From Vitrella brassicaformis (taxonomy: Eukaryota; Sar; Vitrellaceae), in the NCBI GenBank assembly GCA_001179505.1, contig CDMY01000269.1, positions 96,685 to 130,923 of the forward strand: DNA of 34,239 nt, written 5' to 3'. Below are positions 19,957-31,000 of the stretch, in pieces. Positions within the stretch are counted from its first letter, which is position 1. Each line of letters starts with the position of its first letter. Under the pieces are notes generated by a model. The model saw only the letters and a program-made list of their open reading frames with translations, did not search any database and was not told the origin of the DNA. The translations under genes were made by a program, and so were the position numbers.

Positions 19957-20994
19957 ATGAGGAGCGCACTGCTGCAGATTGTGAACGCCGCTTGTGCGGC
20001 AACGAGTCTTCGACTGCTTCTCGCTCTGCCGGCTGCCTCTATTGCGTCCCATGGCAGCCAGTCGCATCTCCCATCGACAGCCCTCACCCCTGCATTCACA
20101 CCGTCTTTACTGAGGAGAAGCATCCCTGGCCATGAGGCGGCGATGCCATCTGCGATGACACAGCGGCGCCGGTGTGTGCGGATGAACGTGTTGACGGATC
20201 TATGGGGAGGCTATCTGAGCAGCCTGGACGCCCAGCCGCTGCTCACCAAGTGCCTCACCAGCGGCGTCATCCTGCCAGCCGCAGACATCGCAGCACAGGT
20301 GTGTGCATACGGCCGAGGCGATACAACACCCATGTGAGCTTGTCGTCGATATGGTGCCTCTTTGTTCACTGCAGTTGATCGAGAAGCGCGGAGATCCATC
20401 AGCGCCACGCGGCATTGACTTCACCCGCACCTCCCGATGGCTGGCGGCCGGCTTCCTCCTCCACGCCCCATGGAACCACTACTGGTACAACTTTCTCGAC
20501 GCCCGTGTGCCGCCGCCCACCGAGCCGCTGAGCGGCATCAATTTCTTGAGGCTGGCGTTGGATCAGTTCCTGCAGGCGCCCGTCTTCACGGCCCTCTTCT
20601 TCGCTGGTCAGTGCAAAGGACATAGAGAAGGCAGAATGACGACTCTCGTGTCATTTGTGTGTGTGTGACATTGTGTGTGCAGTGCTGCAGCTGCTGGAGG
20701 GCGCTAACACTCAGGGCGTGCGGGACAAGCTGAGCCGAGACTGGTGGAGCACCATGAAGACCAACTGGGTGGTGTGGCTGCCCGCGTCCTTCATCAACCT
20801 GGCCTTCGTGCCGACTGCTCTCAAGCTGCTGTACGTCAACGTGGTGAGCCGGCATGGCGTGAGGAGGGCAAGAGCCGACCGAAGCCGCACACTGTGATTC
20901 TCTGGTGTCTGTGTGTTGTCAGGTGTTCTACTTTTGGTCTATATTCCTGTCGATTGTGGCCAACAGAGATGTAGAGCCGCAGAAACAGACATGA
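19957..20994 (+). CDS. Mpv17/PMP22 family membrane protein
   Basis: Small organelle inner-membrane protein; family members affect mitochondrial, peroxisomal or plastid membrane permeability. Four exons: 19957-20298, 20375-20606, 20683-20843, 20923-20994, giving 268 residues in phase. Family features: W-G-G-Y-L-S-S-L-D-A-Q-P-L-L-T-K-C near the start of the domain (the usual Y-x-x-x-L-x-x-x-P-x-x-T-K), G-D near the first intron, H-x-W-Y at the second helix (here H-Y-W-Y-N-F-L-D), D-Q-F-L-Q-A-P, W-W-S-T-M-K-T-N-W-V-V-W-L-P and a C-terminal Y-F-W-S-I-F-L-S. The first 75 residues before the domain have a hydrophobic stretch (L-R-L-L-L-A-L-P-A-A-S), then a basic, Ser/Thr-rich part. This suggests a bipartite plastid leader or a mitochondrial presequence. 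The alternative downstream Met residues would remove it. Confidence 0.88.
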
Positions 20995-21869
20995 GAGAGA
21001 CTCGTGCCGGTGGTCTGATGGTAAGTACTGCTCTCGCCCCCTTGGTGTTTTGCGTCTGTATCATGTCGTCCGTCACGATGGTGGACACAGTGGCATCCAG
21101 TCTGTGTGTCGCCTGCGTGGACGGGGGGAGGTTCAGATGCGGACACAAAGGGGCAAGAGCGCCGGGTGCCTAGGGGGTGTATGTGCGAGAGTTTCCATGA
21201 CAGCTCAAGTACATATGAGTGACGTGCTCATGACGGGTTTTTCGGTCTCTGTTCCTTCATTGATGTGTGTTACGCTACACGCGACGATGTCGCCGACATA
21301 CATACATGTAACCTGTCTGTCTTCCAGCCTGCCTGTTAAGGTGGGGTGCGGTGTGAGCAAGTTACATATGCTCGACTACCCGGCCCAGTCGCCAGTCTTG
21401 ACTAAAGTGCTGCACACACCACACCACACTTCACCACACTACACTACCTGCAGACATTCATACGTACACGTAGATGGCATGACTAACTAATTGCATTGCA
21501 CGCACCCATCAGTGCGACTAAACACGCACTCGTCATAATAGAAAGGTATTATGGCTTCCATCATCTCGCTGACTGACACGGACTAAACTCACACACATGC
21601 ATGGGGGCCGAAAAGTTGTGTTACACCTTTCACTCACTCACTCACTGACGTCAGGTAGGCCGGTCAGTCCGTCGCTGTGTCGGTCGGTCGGTCGCTTGGT
21701 CGACGGATGGACAAATGATGATCTGCACACGTAACCATATTTGGTCGGTCACAGCCATCGCACGCTCACACTCTCACGCACACATACACGCATCCACGCA
21801 CCCCCAACCACCCCACCAATCCCTATTGCGGGAACCAAAGAAAAAAACAAAACACCCCACATGCACCCA
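20995..21869. other. Convergent intergenic spacer up to the assembly gap
   Basis: This sequence follows the Mpv17 stop and is full of short simple repeats: ACAC/TCAC runs, CACTCACTCACTCACTGA near 21630, and GGTCGGTCGGTCG near 21681. No gene or RNA is recognisable. ORFs that extend into the N run are not real. Confidence 0.55.
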
Positions 21870-22169
21870 NNNNNNNNNNNNNNNNNNNNNNNNNNNNNNN
21901 NNNNNNNNNNNNNNNNNNNNNNNNNNNNNNNNNNNNNNNNNNNNNNNNNNNNNNNNNNNNNNNNNNNNNNNNNNNNNNNNNNNNNNNNNNNNNNNNNNNN
22001 NNNNNNNNNNNNNNNNNNNNNNNNNNNNNNNNNNNNNNNNNNNNNNNNNNNNNNNNNNNNNNNNNNNNNNNNNNNNNNNNNNNNNNNNNNNNNNNNNNNN
22101 NNNNNNNNNNNNNNNNNNNNNNNNNNNNNNNNNNNNNNNNNNNNNNNNNNNNNNNNNNNNNNNNNNNNN
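21870..22169. other. Assembly gap of 300 N
   Basis: Exactly 300 undetermined bases, flanked by simple repeats on both sides (CACACCCCACATGCACCCA on the left; a CAATCAGTCAGTCAGTC run at 22228-22252 on the right). The round number suggests a fixed or scaffold-estimated gap. Confidence 0.98.
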
Positions 22170-22249
22170 CCCCTCCCCCCACCGCCTCCAATGCCACCAA
22201 TCAATCCGATTAATCAGTCCATCAGTCAACCAATCAGTCAGTCAGTCAG

Positions 22250-23356
22250 TCACTCCCCTTCGCTTCTCCGCCTGCCTTTTCTCCTAAGGCTGATGCCCGA
22301 CAGGCGCGTCTTCTCCAACCAGGACCCCAGCTTGGCCAGCGCCGCCTCCCTCTCGCTGCAGGCCGCCCGGCCGTGCCGCCCGTCGTCACGGCGCACTATC
22401 CGGAACTTCCCGGCGCGCGTCACCTCCTGCACCGAGCCCTCCTTGGCCGTGGCCGCCTCGTCCATATTGGCCGTCTCGGTGCTGCGTGTGGTGGGCATCT
22501 CGCGTGGTGGCGACCGGTTGACCAGGTTCTCTTCCTCGACGTCGGTCACGTTAGGCGAGGCCTCGATGAAGGTGATGCCGCGAATGAACTGCGTGAGGGC
22601 CGGGGGGGAGCCGTCGGATGACGGCGAGCGGCCATTCAGCCGGGACAAGATGGACAGCGCCTCTCGCTGAAGGCTGAGGTTCTCCTCGAGCAAGTCGTGG
22701 TATCTGACACGCTTTGTGGCGTCGCTGTCACCGTCCTCTCCCTCTCCCTCTCCGTCGGCCATGTCATGCTGCTCCTGCTGCAGTGCGTGCCGGTGTGTGT
22801 GGTGGGGCTGCTTGTCGGACGGCTGTCCGGCCGCCTCGTCTTCGGGCGGTGTGATGCCCTGCCGTGTGGGGCTCTCGAGGATGGCCGCTAGATCACTGGC
22901 CTGCCCCACCTCCAGCCTTAATGCATTCTGAATGATGTTCCGCTGCCGCTGGACATGCGACTGAAACCGACGAACAGAAACACATGACCAGTGCCAGGGT
23001 CTGTGCAAAGGGGTGCGTCATACCACGAGCAGTTTCTTCTCTGCCTCTAGCCTCCGTATCTCGCTGTCCTGATACTCCAACAACCTCTGCCAGATGTCAA
23101 CCTGCAGAACACAATGCCGGCACACACACGCGCACAACTGTTGTGTTCTCAATGCGCCTTTGTGTGCCGTATTAGTCACCTGGCTTCTCAACGCCTCAAC
23201 TTCATCCTTTAGTCGGATCCTCTCGAGCAGCTGCCTCCGCTCTCTCTCCTGCCTCTTGTCGTTGCCTGAACTGCTGGAACTCCGTGACGCCTGGCTATCT
23301 GACGGAGGACTGTCCAGCGGCCGACGTATAATAGAGCCGGACGTAGAGATAAGCAT
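22250..23356 (-). CDS. Coiled-coil protein, function unknown
   Basis: Three exons: 23356-23180, 23101-23024, 22960-22250, all phase 0, giving 321 residues. Residues 30-110 form a strongly charged coiled coil (R-Q-E-R-E-R-R-Q-L-L-E-R-I-R-L-K-D-E-V-E ... E-I-R-R-L-E-A-E-K-K-L-L) running over both introns. A Gln/His-rich stretch, an acidic G-E-G-E-G-E-D-G-D-S-D run, a second short helix (Y-H-D-L-L-E-E-N-L-S-L-Q-R-E-A-L) and a basic C-terminus follow. I recognise no family. The stop lies in the TCAG repeat next to the gap. Confidence 0.72.
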
Positions 23357-23524
23357 CAGCAGTCAGCGCCTTGAGATTTTCTTCTTGCTATCTGCGAGCT
23401 AAGCGTTCCGAGCTACTTCGAATTTTCCCCGGCGCCATTCGCCGAGAAGACGAGCACACGCAGCAGCGCGTTGAGTGTGTTCAACGATTCCATCGTCATT
23501 TGTCGAGATCCATCAACCTGAAAG
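23357..23524. promoter_or_regulatory. Divergent promoter region, coiled-coil gene / Utp14
   Basis: A 168 bp spacer between divergent ATGs. GCGAGCT lies at 23394-23400. Confidence 0.45.
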
Positions 23525-26500
23525 ATGCCGAAAGGTTCATCGTCAGTGTCGAAGGCCAAGGACTCCGGCAAGACCAAGAAGCTGCTCAAGCTCAAGTCCA
23601 AGCTCCAGCAAGCCGCCAGGGGCAAGATCGGCAGCAAGCAGAGGGAGAAGAGGGGCAAGGGCGTTAAGTTCGACTATGACCAGTTCGCCAAGCAGTTCCG
23701 AAAGCTGCAGGCAGGCGGCTCGCGGGCAGATTGGGAGGTTGCCGACGACGAGAGCGTTGCATCTGACGAGGCGTTTGATGCCGATGACGAGGAGCAGTAC
23801 GGCGAGACTATAGCGAGCATCAAATCGAGGGCAGAAGGGGCCCAAGAGGGACAAGAAGAGAGAGAGGAGTGGGACGAGGGCGACGATCATGACGAGCAGA
23901 TGGACGCCTCGGCCAATCCAGGGCTCTTCCTGGACAGATTCATGTCTGATGACATCGACATGCCCCTACCCGACCAGCCACCGGCCTCTCAGAAGCCCGC
24001 CAAGCGGCGAGGGATGCCGAGCGGGCAACATGACGACGAGGGAGAGGGAGAGGGGGATGGGGAGGAAGATGCGGATGATCTGTCGAAGCTCGTTGAGATG
24101 CCTGACGAGAACGATGCCCCTGACCCAGCAGAGCAGTTGCGCCGTCGCGTCTATCAGGAGTCCAGGCCTGAATCCGTCTTCGATATCGGCCCAGGTACGA
24201 TTGGGCCGCAACCGCGTGTATGATTGGATGCCCGCTCGTTCGTTCGTTGTGTGTGTTGCCTTCCTGTTGTCATTCAGACGCCGGTGGTCGACGGGATCAG
24301 ATCACGACCGATGACATTTTGGCGACCCTCCAGACCGACGCCGCACCGCCGAGAGGCGATGGTGCAGACCAGGACGAGGAGGAGGGGGAGGGGCAGCGAA
24401 GCGCTCGGGACGATGGCGTTCGTGGCGCCGCCAGCCAACTGAGATCTGAGCTAGAGACCCTGCAGAGAACAGTAGGCCGATGGATGGATGGATGGCCAAC
24501 GAAATGAATGGACACGATGTGTGTGGATGTGATACTGTGCCGCGTATGTGTTGTGTGTGTGCAGACTGCCGTGAGTGAGCCGTTGTCAGAGCCCAAGGCG
24601 GCTCGTGTGGACAGGAAGCTCAAGTATGACTTTGCGAGGAAGGACATACAGAAGTGGCTGCCGCAGGTCAAGAGGAACAGGTCAGCCAGTCAGTGAGTGA
24701 GTGACGACAAACAGCCCCTTCATCTCGCCTGCCCTCCTGCATGTGTGTGTGTGTGTGTGTGTGTGTTGGTTCAGGGAGTCTGAGCAGCTGCAGCTGGGCC
24801 AGGTGCCTGACGGCCTCAACAACTCTATGTAAGGGAAAGAACACACACACACACACGCATAAGGCGACCGAAGGAGACACCGCACCGTACACTAACTACA
24901 CTATTCCGCTGTGGGTGTCAGGGCCAACATCGTCTCCTCGTTCAAGCCATCGACCGACTTCGAAAAGGTGCGCACTCACACCCGACCTATCGCATTCATG
25001 GCCTTCTGGGCTGGGCGGGTCCTCAGGAGTTGTTGACGGCTCTGGAGGAGTCTGGTCTGCAGGAGAACGACAGAGCGGATGAAATGCCCGACGTGGGTGG
25101 CGGGGAAGAGGTGAGGGGGCGGGGAGGGGGAGGGGGGCTGCATGCGCTGCGCACGTGGTGGGCAGGTCGGCAGGCAGGCAGGCAGGCAGGCAGTCGGTAG
25201 GTGGTGTATATAATGATGAGACTTGTGCCATAGGAAGTGCCGTCTGATGGGTGCCTTATTGGATCAGCACCCACACACATGACGCACAACAGCACTGCTG
25301 ATCGATACATACATCATCGCACACACAAGCACCCACACACATCAACGTGTGCACTCATCACCGACCCCCTTCTTGGTCGCCCTGTCTCTGTGTGTGATGT
25401 GTGTGTCCATCAGTCCGCTACATTGAAGCGTCTGAAGGCCCTGATGTTCCGCGAGCAGCGCCGCAACGCCCGGCTGGCCAAGATCAAATCAAAGACCTGG
25501 CACAAAGTCCACAGAAAGGTACGCATCCATCGCACACCCACGCACACGACGCAGGGGGGAAGTGACATCTGTGTGTGTGTGTCGTCATCCCATCCCATGT
25601 CAGGCGGAGGCTCGCGAGAAGGAAAAGCTCATGGCGCGGCTCGCTGTGGAGGACCCCGGTAAGACCATATTCAACACACTGCCGACTTTTGTGGACTCCC
25701 ACTGACGCGCCTTAATTGTTCAGAGCTGGCGCAGTCCATCCAGAAGGAGTACGAAGAGAAGCGAGCCAGGGTAAGACATCCAGTGCCCCACCATAACGAC
25801 ACACCCACACAATACCGTCATCCCGTTGATTTGATTCGCTGCAGGTGCGTATGTTGGAGCGGTCAACGGCGCGCAAGAAGTGGGCTCGACTGGCGGCTCG
25901 GTTCGGCGGCAAGGCCGTGCAGCCCCTCATCACCGAAGCAGCACAGCGCGAACACGACGAGAAGGCCGCCATCGACAAAATCGCCAAGACCAAACCCGGC
26001 AACGCATACACACAAGGTAGGTAGGGACACCGGTGGGGCGGGGCGGGCCAGCGGAGCAACACAAGACACAGACACACAAATCGGGACCACTTGTTGCAGG
26101 GGAAGATTCGGACGAAGAAGTTCATTTGACATCTGACGAGGAGGAGGAAGACGACGACAAGGCCGAGGGAGGTGGTGGTGGTGGCAGCTACGAGGAGCAG
26201 GTCAAGGGCAAGGCCAAGCTGCTCGCACTCGACGAGCTCAAACAGACTGACGGTGAGGGGAAGCGGCGGGCGAACCCATTCACATGGGTATGGATGTCTG
26301 TCTGCATTTCGCAGAACCTCTGCCCGACACGGGTCTGTTTGCGCTGCCCTTCATGCGCAAGGCCATCGAAGAGGAGAGGTAGGAACCTTGCTTGCACACA
26401 CCGACACCACACACACACGCACCGGTGTGTCCCTTCCTATATCTTCTGTGCGTCAGGGAGTCGAGCCGTCGTGAGGCCGAGAAGCTCCTGCAGGAGCTGG

Positions 26501-28150
26501 AGCAGGAGACCGACACCCATCCACACAGAAGACCCGACCCACGAGACGACCTGCAGCTCGACCAAGAGGACAAAGAACCCGATGACCACGAGAGCCAGCG
26601 GATCGCCGCAGAGAAGGAGGCCAAACAGGCCGAGAAGGAGAAGAAGAAAAAAGCCAAGACCGTCCGCTTCCGGGAAGAGGACCTCGAGAAGGCCAGGGAA
26701 GAAGTGAAGGGGATGCTTGGCCAGGACGGCGACCTCATAATGATGGCTGGCGACCACACACACCGGCCTCGAGAGTCCCTCCCATCTGCCGCCCTGCACA
26801 CCAGCACCTCCACCAAGGTGCGCGTCGACCAGCCCCTCACCACACGTATGCCGGCAAAGCGACCACGCGACGAGCACCAGCACACAGACGAGCAGGAGCA
26901 CCCGCCAAACCCCTGGATCGATGGCTATGTGCCTCCCAAGGACGACAGCAAAAAGAAGAGACGAAAGACCAAGAAGGGGCCGGCTGGTGGGGATGGTGAC
27001 GGTGATGGGGCTGGTGGCGAGGAGGAGGATGTGTTGGCAGGGTTTGACGTGGGCAGCACTGAGGAGAGGGAGCAGCAGCGGGAGCTGCTCAGACAAACCT
27101 TCCAGTCGTCGACACACGTACGCACAACCCACCCAACGCACTTTGTTTGCTTCATTGCACCAAGTCCCCGGTCTGTCTGTGTGGGTGTGTCTGTAGGAGG
27201 ACGATTTTGTGCGTGAGGTGGGCCAAGACGAGGACGAGAAGCTCACCGCCGAAGAGAAGAACACATCAGCAGGTTCGTTCACCACCCCACAACACACAAC
27301 ATCCACACATCAGACACATATCACCCTCTCTCTCTTCCCCTGATTGGTTTTGTCAGATCTGCCCGGGTGGGGCGAGTGGGCGGGGTCTGGTGTGCGTCCG
27401 AACCGCCGCAAGCAGCGGGAGAAGGAGGTGAAGGAGCGGCAGAAGCAGGCTGCCATCGCCAAGCGAGAACACCAGGTGCGGCGGAAGCCTGTGAGCGTCA
27501 CCCAATGCCTCGACAGGAAGGCCGCCAAATACTACACCACCACAGTAAGTCGGTCCCACACACCACACCGCACACAGACGCAAGGAGGGAGGAGGAATGT
27601 TTGTGGTGTGGTGTGGTGGATACTTACTTCAGGTGCCTCATCCATATCAGTCCAAGCAGCAGTACGATCGGATGCTGCAGTAAGCAAGAGTACACACAAG
27701 GCCTGGGGGAGGGGCACCGACAAACAAATCGCCCGTGTGTGTATGTCAGGCACCCGACAGGCCCGGACTGGAACACCACTGCCGTCTTTCACCGACTGAT
27801 TCAGCCCAAGGTACCAACACGCAGACTCGCAGACAGACAGGCACAGCACAGAGGGGGACAGGACAACACTCCTGAACCCCTCTGTCATGTCATATACTCA
27901 CTCTTGTTTGTGTGCCATCAGCTGAATGTGCGTGTGGGTGCGGTGGTGCCCCCACTCCAACACGCCAAACACCTTTCGCCAAAGGTAGGGAGGGACATCG
28001 ATGACACGCATCTTCCTCGGTGTGACTGCAATGACTGGACTGGTGGACTGCATGTGGTACTTGGTGTGGCGTGTGGTTCAGGCTCGCGATTCGTTGCTGC
28101 GTGCATGGGACAGCAAGGCCAAGCCACAGCAGAGGAGAACCAAACTGTGA
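23525..28150 (+). CDS. UTP14: U3 snoRNA-associated protein 14 (SSU processome)
   Basis: Nucleolar component of the small-subunit processome needed for 18S rRNA maturation; in yeast it activates the helicase Dhr1. Nineteen exons with consistent phase give about 974 residues. Exon starts: 23525, 24278, 24565, 24775, 24922, 25027, 25414, 25604, 25724, 25845, 26100, 26315, 26457, 27197, 27357, 27633, 27750, 27922, 28082. Family landmarks in order: a Lys-rich N-terminus; L-K-R-L-K-A-L-M-F-R-E-Q-R-R-N-A-R-L-A-K-I-K-S-K-T-W-H-K; R-K-K-W-A-R-L-A-A-R-F; G-L-F-A-L-P-F-M-R-K-A; L-P-G-W-G-E-W-A-G-S-G-V; D-R-K-A-A-K-Y; V-P-H-P-Y-Q-S-K-Q-Q-Y-D-R; and H-P-T-G-P-D-W-N-T. Acidic tracts (poly-D/E near residues 90-125 and 195-215, and after position 26100) are normal for the family. 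No frame defect was seen. Confidence 0.93.
24742..24766. repeat. GT microsatellite in a Utp14 intron
   Basis: About 12 TG units immediately before the acceptor of exon 4. It is one of many TG runs in introns here (others at 10735-10762 and 10086-10125). Confidence 0.9.
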
Positions 28151-28621
28151 TGGATCGTGAGGTTCTTGGGGCGGTCTGGTGACTTCTGTGTGTCTGTCTG
28201 TCTCGTTGGGCGTTCGTGGCTATCGTGGATGAGAGATGGATTGGGTTGATGCAGTCGAATGCAGCGATGCACGGTCGAATCATTCACTCATTGGTTCGTT
28301 AATGAAACACTCTTGTCTGTCTGTCGATCTGTACAAGGGCCGTCCATCCAGGGAGGGAGGCAAGGGAGTTCCACCAAGCGTAGAGTATGCACACGCACAC
28401 ACACACACACCCAGCCCGTCCCACCCCCCCCTCTTGTTTGTCTACACCACACCCATCTCTCTCTCTCTCTCTTTCTTTCCATCCCTCCCCCGTCTTGCGC
28501 CGTCGGGTGAGCTACACCGCCTCGCCGCCACCTATAGCGAACTAGCCTGCCATCATTGCACACACACGACGATCAACACGCATGTGCGCATGACGTTCTC
28601 ACACCTCACCCCCACTCCCTC
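28151..28621. other. Convergent intergenic spacer
   Basis: This 471 bp region lies between the Utp14 stop and the stop chosen for the next minus gene. A TC repeat at 28457-28472 and CA runs near 28390-28411 are the only structure. An alternative final splice of the minus gene would place a TAG at 28552-28554. Confidence 0.5.
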
Positions 28622-30085
28622 TCACCCACCTGTGCCGCCGCCATCGCCGTTGTCGTCCTCATTGGGGTCCTCACCGTCGAACACTATGGGTGCGATCGGT
28701 CCCAGGACGGGGCGCGCCAGGGCGGTGGTGCGGGGTAACCGGTCCTTGAAGGGCGCATCAGCAGACACACCCACTGCTGGCGGCTCGGTCGTCAACACCC
28801 TAGCACACACTGCAGACACACAGCACAGCGGAATGGGCTGTCTGTCCAAGTGACACTCTGTCGTCTGTGGCTTGCCCTGTCCATTCCCCAAGTCTCCGAT
28901 GGCGATGTATGCGATGAATGGGTGGTCAAACGGCGTCAGCAGCAGCTCCTTGTGTGGTGCGTCGTGAATGGTAAATGCTATGACGGCCGTGGTGCCCTCG
29001 ACCGGCTGGTGGACCGACTGGTCGAGCAGACCCGCCAACACGCCGCCACGCACATCGCTGCAGACAGACACACACAGACAGGCAATGAAGCATCAGGGAC
29101 GACCACAATCGGTGTGCCGCTTCCCGACTGGCCGACCGGTCTATGAATTGCTCGGTGAGATGCATGTCGTCAATTGTGCGCGCCAGGATGGTGCTCATCA
29201 AAAAGGACGAAAATGACGCCTCGGTGTACATGTCATCAGTGTACCAGGCGTGTTCCTCCTCGTCGTAGTGGCCGATGTGGTGTCGGACGGGGGGGTCGTG
29301 GGGGCTGGTGTGTGGGTGGTAGGGGTGGGCGGGGGGCAGGGGGGTCAGATTGAGGCGGTACTCGGGCTCGTCCTTGATGGCCCGCAGGTCGCCATTGCCG
29401 TGGTCGAACAGCTCAAATCTGCCCCGCTCGCCACCGAAGTTGACTTGGCGGCCGACGATCTTCCACAGCGCGACCACACGCGGCTCAGCCAAATACGCCT
29501 GACGTCACACACATCCGTTACATCACACACACAGAGATGAGTGCCACCTATCCGTTCCCTTCGCCTTTCAGCCCACTCACCTGTTTGCTACGGTGTTTCT
29601 CTAAATCATGCTGTGTGACGATGACCGGCAGCTCACAGTAGGTGAGCTGATGGGCCAGCCGCAGCGCGTCGGCCGCCTCGTCCCACCGCTGGCACTCCAC
29701 GAGCCACCACGCCTGCACCCACGCACACACAGACACACACACACACACGCAGAGTATCCATCCATCCATCCATCCCACGTGTATAGGGCACCCACACCTG
29801 CAGCAGCAGCTTGCTCCCGAGATTGTCTACGTCGAATGTCACTACGGCATCCAGCGGCGTCCCGTCGATGAGTTGGGTGTCGTGCAGGGCGCGGCGGAGG
29901 CGGCGGCGGAGCACAGCCGGCTCGAAGTCGACGCGCGAGAGGAACCGGGCGCTGATTCTGAGGTTGCCGACCGCCTTGATCTTGTGCAGTTCATCCCTGC
30001 CCTCTCGATGAATGACGTCGAGGCTCTGGTTGCGGATTGCAGGCCAGTCCTGCTGGCTGCTCGTCCTCGGCACTCTGTTGCCCAT
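28622..30085 (-). CDS. Protein of unknown function
   Basis: I recognise no family. Exons: 30085-29798, 29712-29581, 29498-29137, 29057-28622, with consistent phase and about 405 residues. Visible features: V-T-F-D-V-D-N-L-G-S-K-L-L-L at the end of exon 1; a helical exon 2 (A-W-W-L-V-E-C-Q-R-W-D-E-A-A-D-A-L-R); an aromatic/His-rich middle (H-P-Y-H-P-H ... H-H-I-G-H-Y-D-E-E-E); F-E-L-F-D-H-G-N-G-D; and an acidic, Gly-rich C-terminus (D-G-E-D-P-N-E-D-D-N-G-D-G-G-G). No signal peptide or membrane segment was seen. The ATG at 30085 is the only Met near the start; the frame stays open upstream to about 30247 without another ATG. The 3' end is uncertain: a GTGGGT donor overlaps the stop codon. Confidence 0.62.
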
Positions 30086-30458
30086 GCCCTCACGTCCCCT
30101 GGCCCTCCCGAAACCCTGGAACCCAAACCCTTCAAACCTTGAAACCCTCCTGAGTCGAGGGAGCGCAAGCCGAATCACGTTCCCCTCGGGGTTACAGACA
30201 CGAGTCTCGTTAAACACAATAACCAACCAACCAACGTTCGTCTGCAAGTCCTCCTTTTGCCCTGGTTAGTTCTGATATTGGAACCGTCAGATCTCGTCGG
30301 ATCCGCAACCCCGTTTGCTGACACCCAAAACAGTCGTCCGGGATGCCGTCCTTTCCGTCCGTTCAGGAGCACTCGCCCTGGTTAGTTCTGATATTGGAAC
30401 CGTCAGATCTCGTCGGATCCGCAACCCCGTTTGCTGACACCCAAAACAGTCGTCCGGG
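30086..30458. promoter_or_regulatory. Divergent promoter region containing part of a tandem duplication
   Basis: A 373 bp spacer between the unknown minus gene and the small membrane protein gene. Its right half holds the first copy, and most of the second, of an exact 116 bp repeat that includes a duplicated ATG. Promoter elements cannot be assigned with confidence. Confidence 0.45.
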
Positions 30459-30490
30459 ATGCCGTCCTTTCCGTCCGTTCAGGAGCACTC
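30259..30490. repeat. Exact 116-bp tandem duplication (30259-30374, 30375-30490)
   Basis: Two adjacent copies are identical base for base by eye, starting GCCCTGGTTAGTTC and ending GGAGCACTC. Each contains ATGCCGTCC. Because 116 is not a multiple of 3, the first ATG (30343) reads out of frame with the gene that starts at the second ATG (30459). Confidence 0.95.
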
Positions 30491-31000
30491 GCCCACGCCC
30501 GTACCGCAGTCGTCCACGCTTCCCTCCGCCCCTCCTGGCTTCGTCCAGCCGGCGCCGTACGCCATCGGACAGCCGCTGGCGATGGCGGCTGACCCAACGT
30601 ACACGCAGATGGTCCAGGGAGGGGCGGGAGGGCCCGTTGTTCAGCAGCCGTATGTGCAGCCGCAGCCGTTTGGCGGAGCTCACGTCATCCACGTGGTCGA
30701 GGTGCAGGACAGAGCTGAAGAATCTATGCTCACCTGCGCAAAGGTGACATAGATCGAGAGATGGGCAGATGCTCGCACAGGCAGACATTCTCCCTCTGTG
30801 TGTGTGGGCAGATATCGTGTGTGTTGTCGATATTCTCCCCCATCATCGGCTGCATCGCCTTCTGTGTCAACCTGGATGCCAAGAGGGGGACGGAGAGGTA
30901 CAGGTGGGCCCGCTACTGCCTCATGACCGCTTTCGCCGTCATCGCTCTGGTCATCATCCTGCGGCTCATCGTGCTGTCAGTGTGGTTGGGTGAGGTGTGA
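30459..31000 (+). CDS. Small proline-rich two-helix membrane protein, function unknown
   Basis: Two exons, 30459-30743 and 30812-31000, phase 0, 157 residues. The first 95 residues are hydrophilic and rich in Pro, Gln and Ser (P-A-P-Y-A-I-G-Q-P, Q-Q-P-Y-V-Q-P-Q-P-F). Exon 2 holds two hydrophobic segments (C-V-L-S-I-F-S-P-I-I-G-C-I-A-F and M-T-A-F-A-V-I-A-L-V-I-I-L-R-L-I-V-L) separated by a basic loop (D-A-K-R-G-T-E-R-Y-R-W-A-R-Y). The layout resembles many small alveolate membrane proteins with a Pro-rich cytosolic tail, but I cannot name a family. The start is the second of two ATGs created by the 116 bp duplication; the first is out of frame. Confidence 0.75.

Noticed and set aside
21715-22670. 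ORFs running through the N gap on both strands
   Set aside because: They exist only because N codons are not stops.
30343-30747. 134-codon ORF from the first ATG of the tandem duplication
   Set aside because: It is out of frame with the two-exon membrane protein and low complexity; kept only as a possible upstream ORF in the duplication finding.
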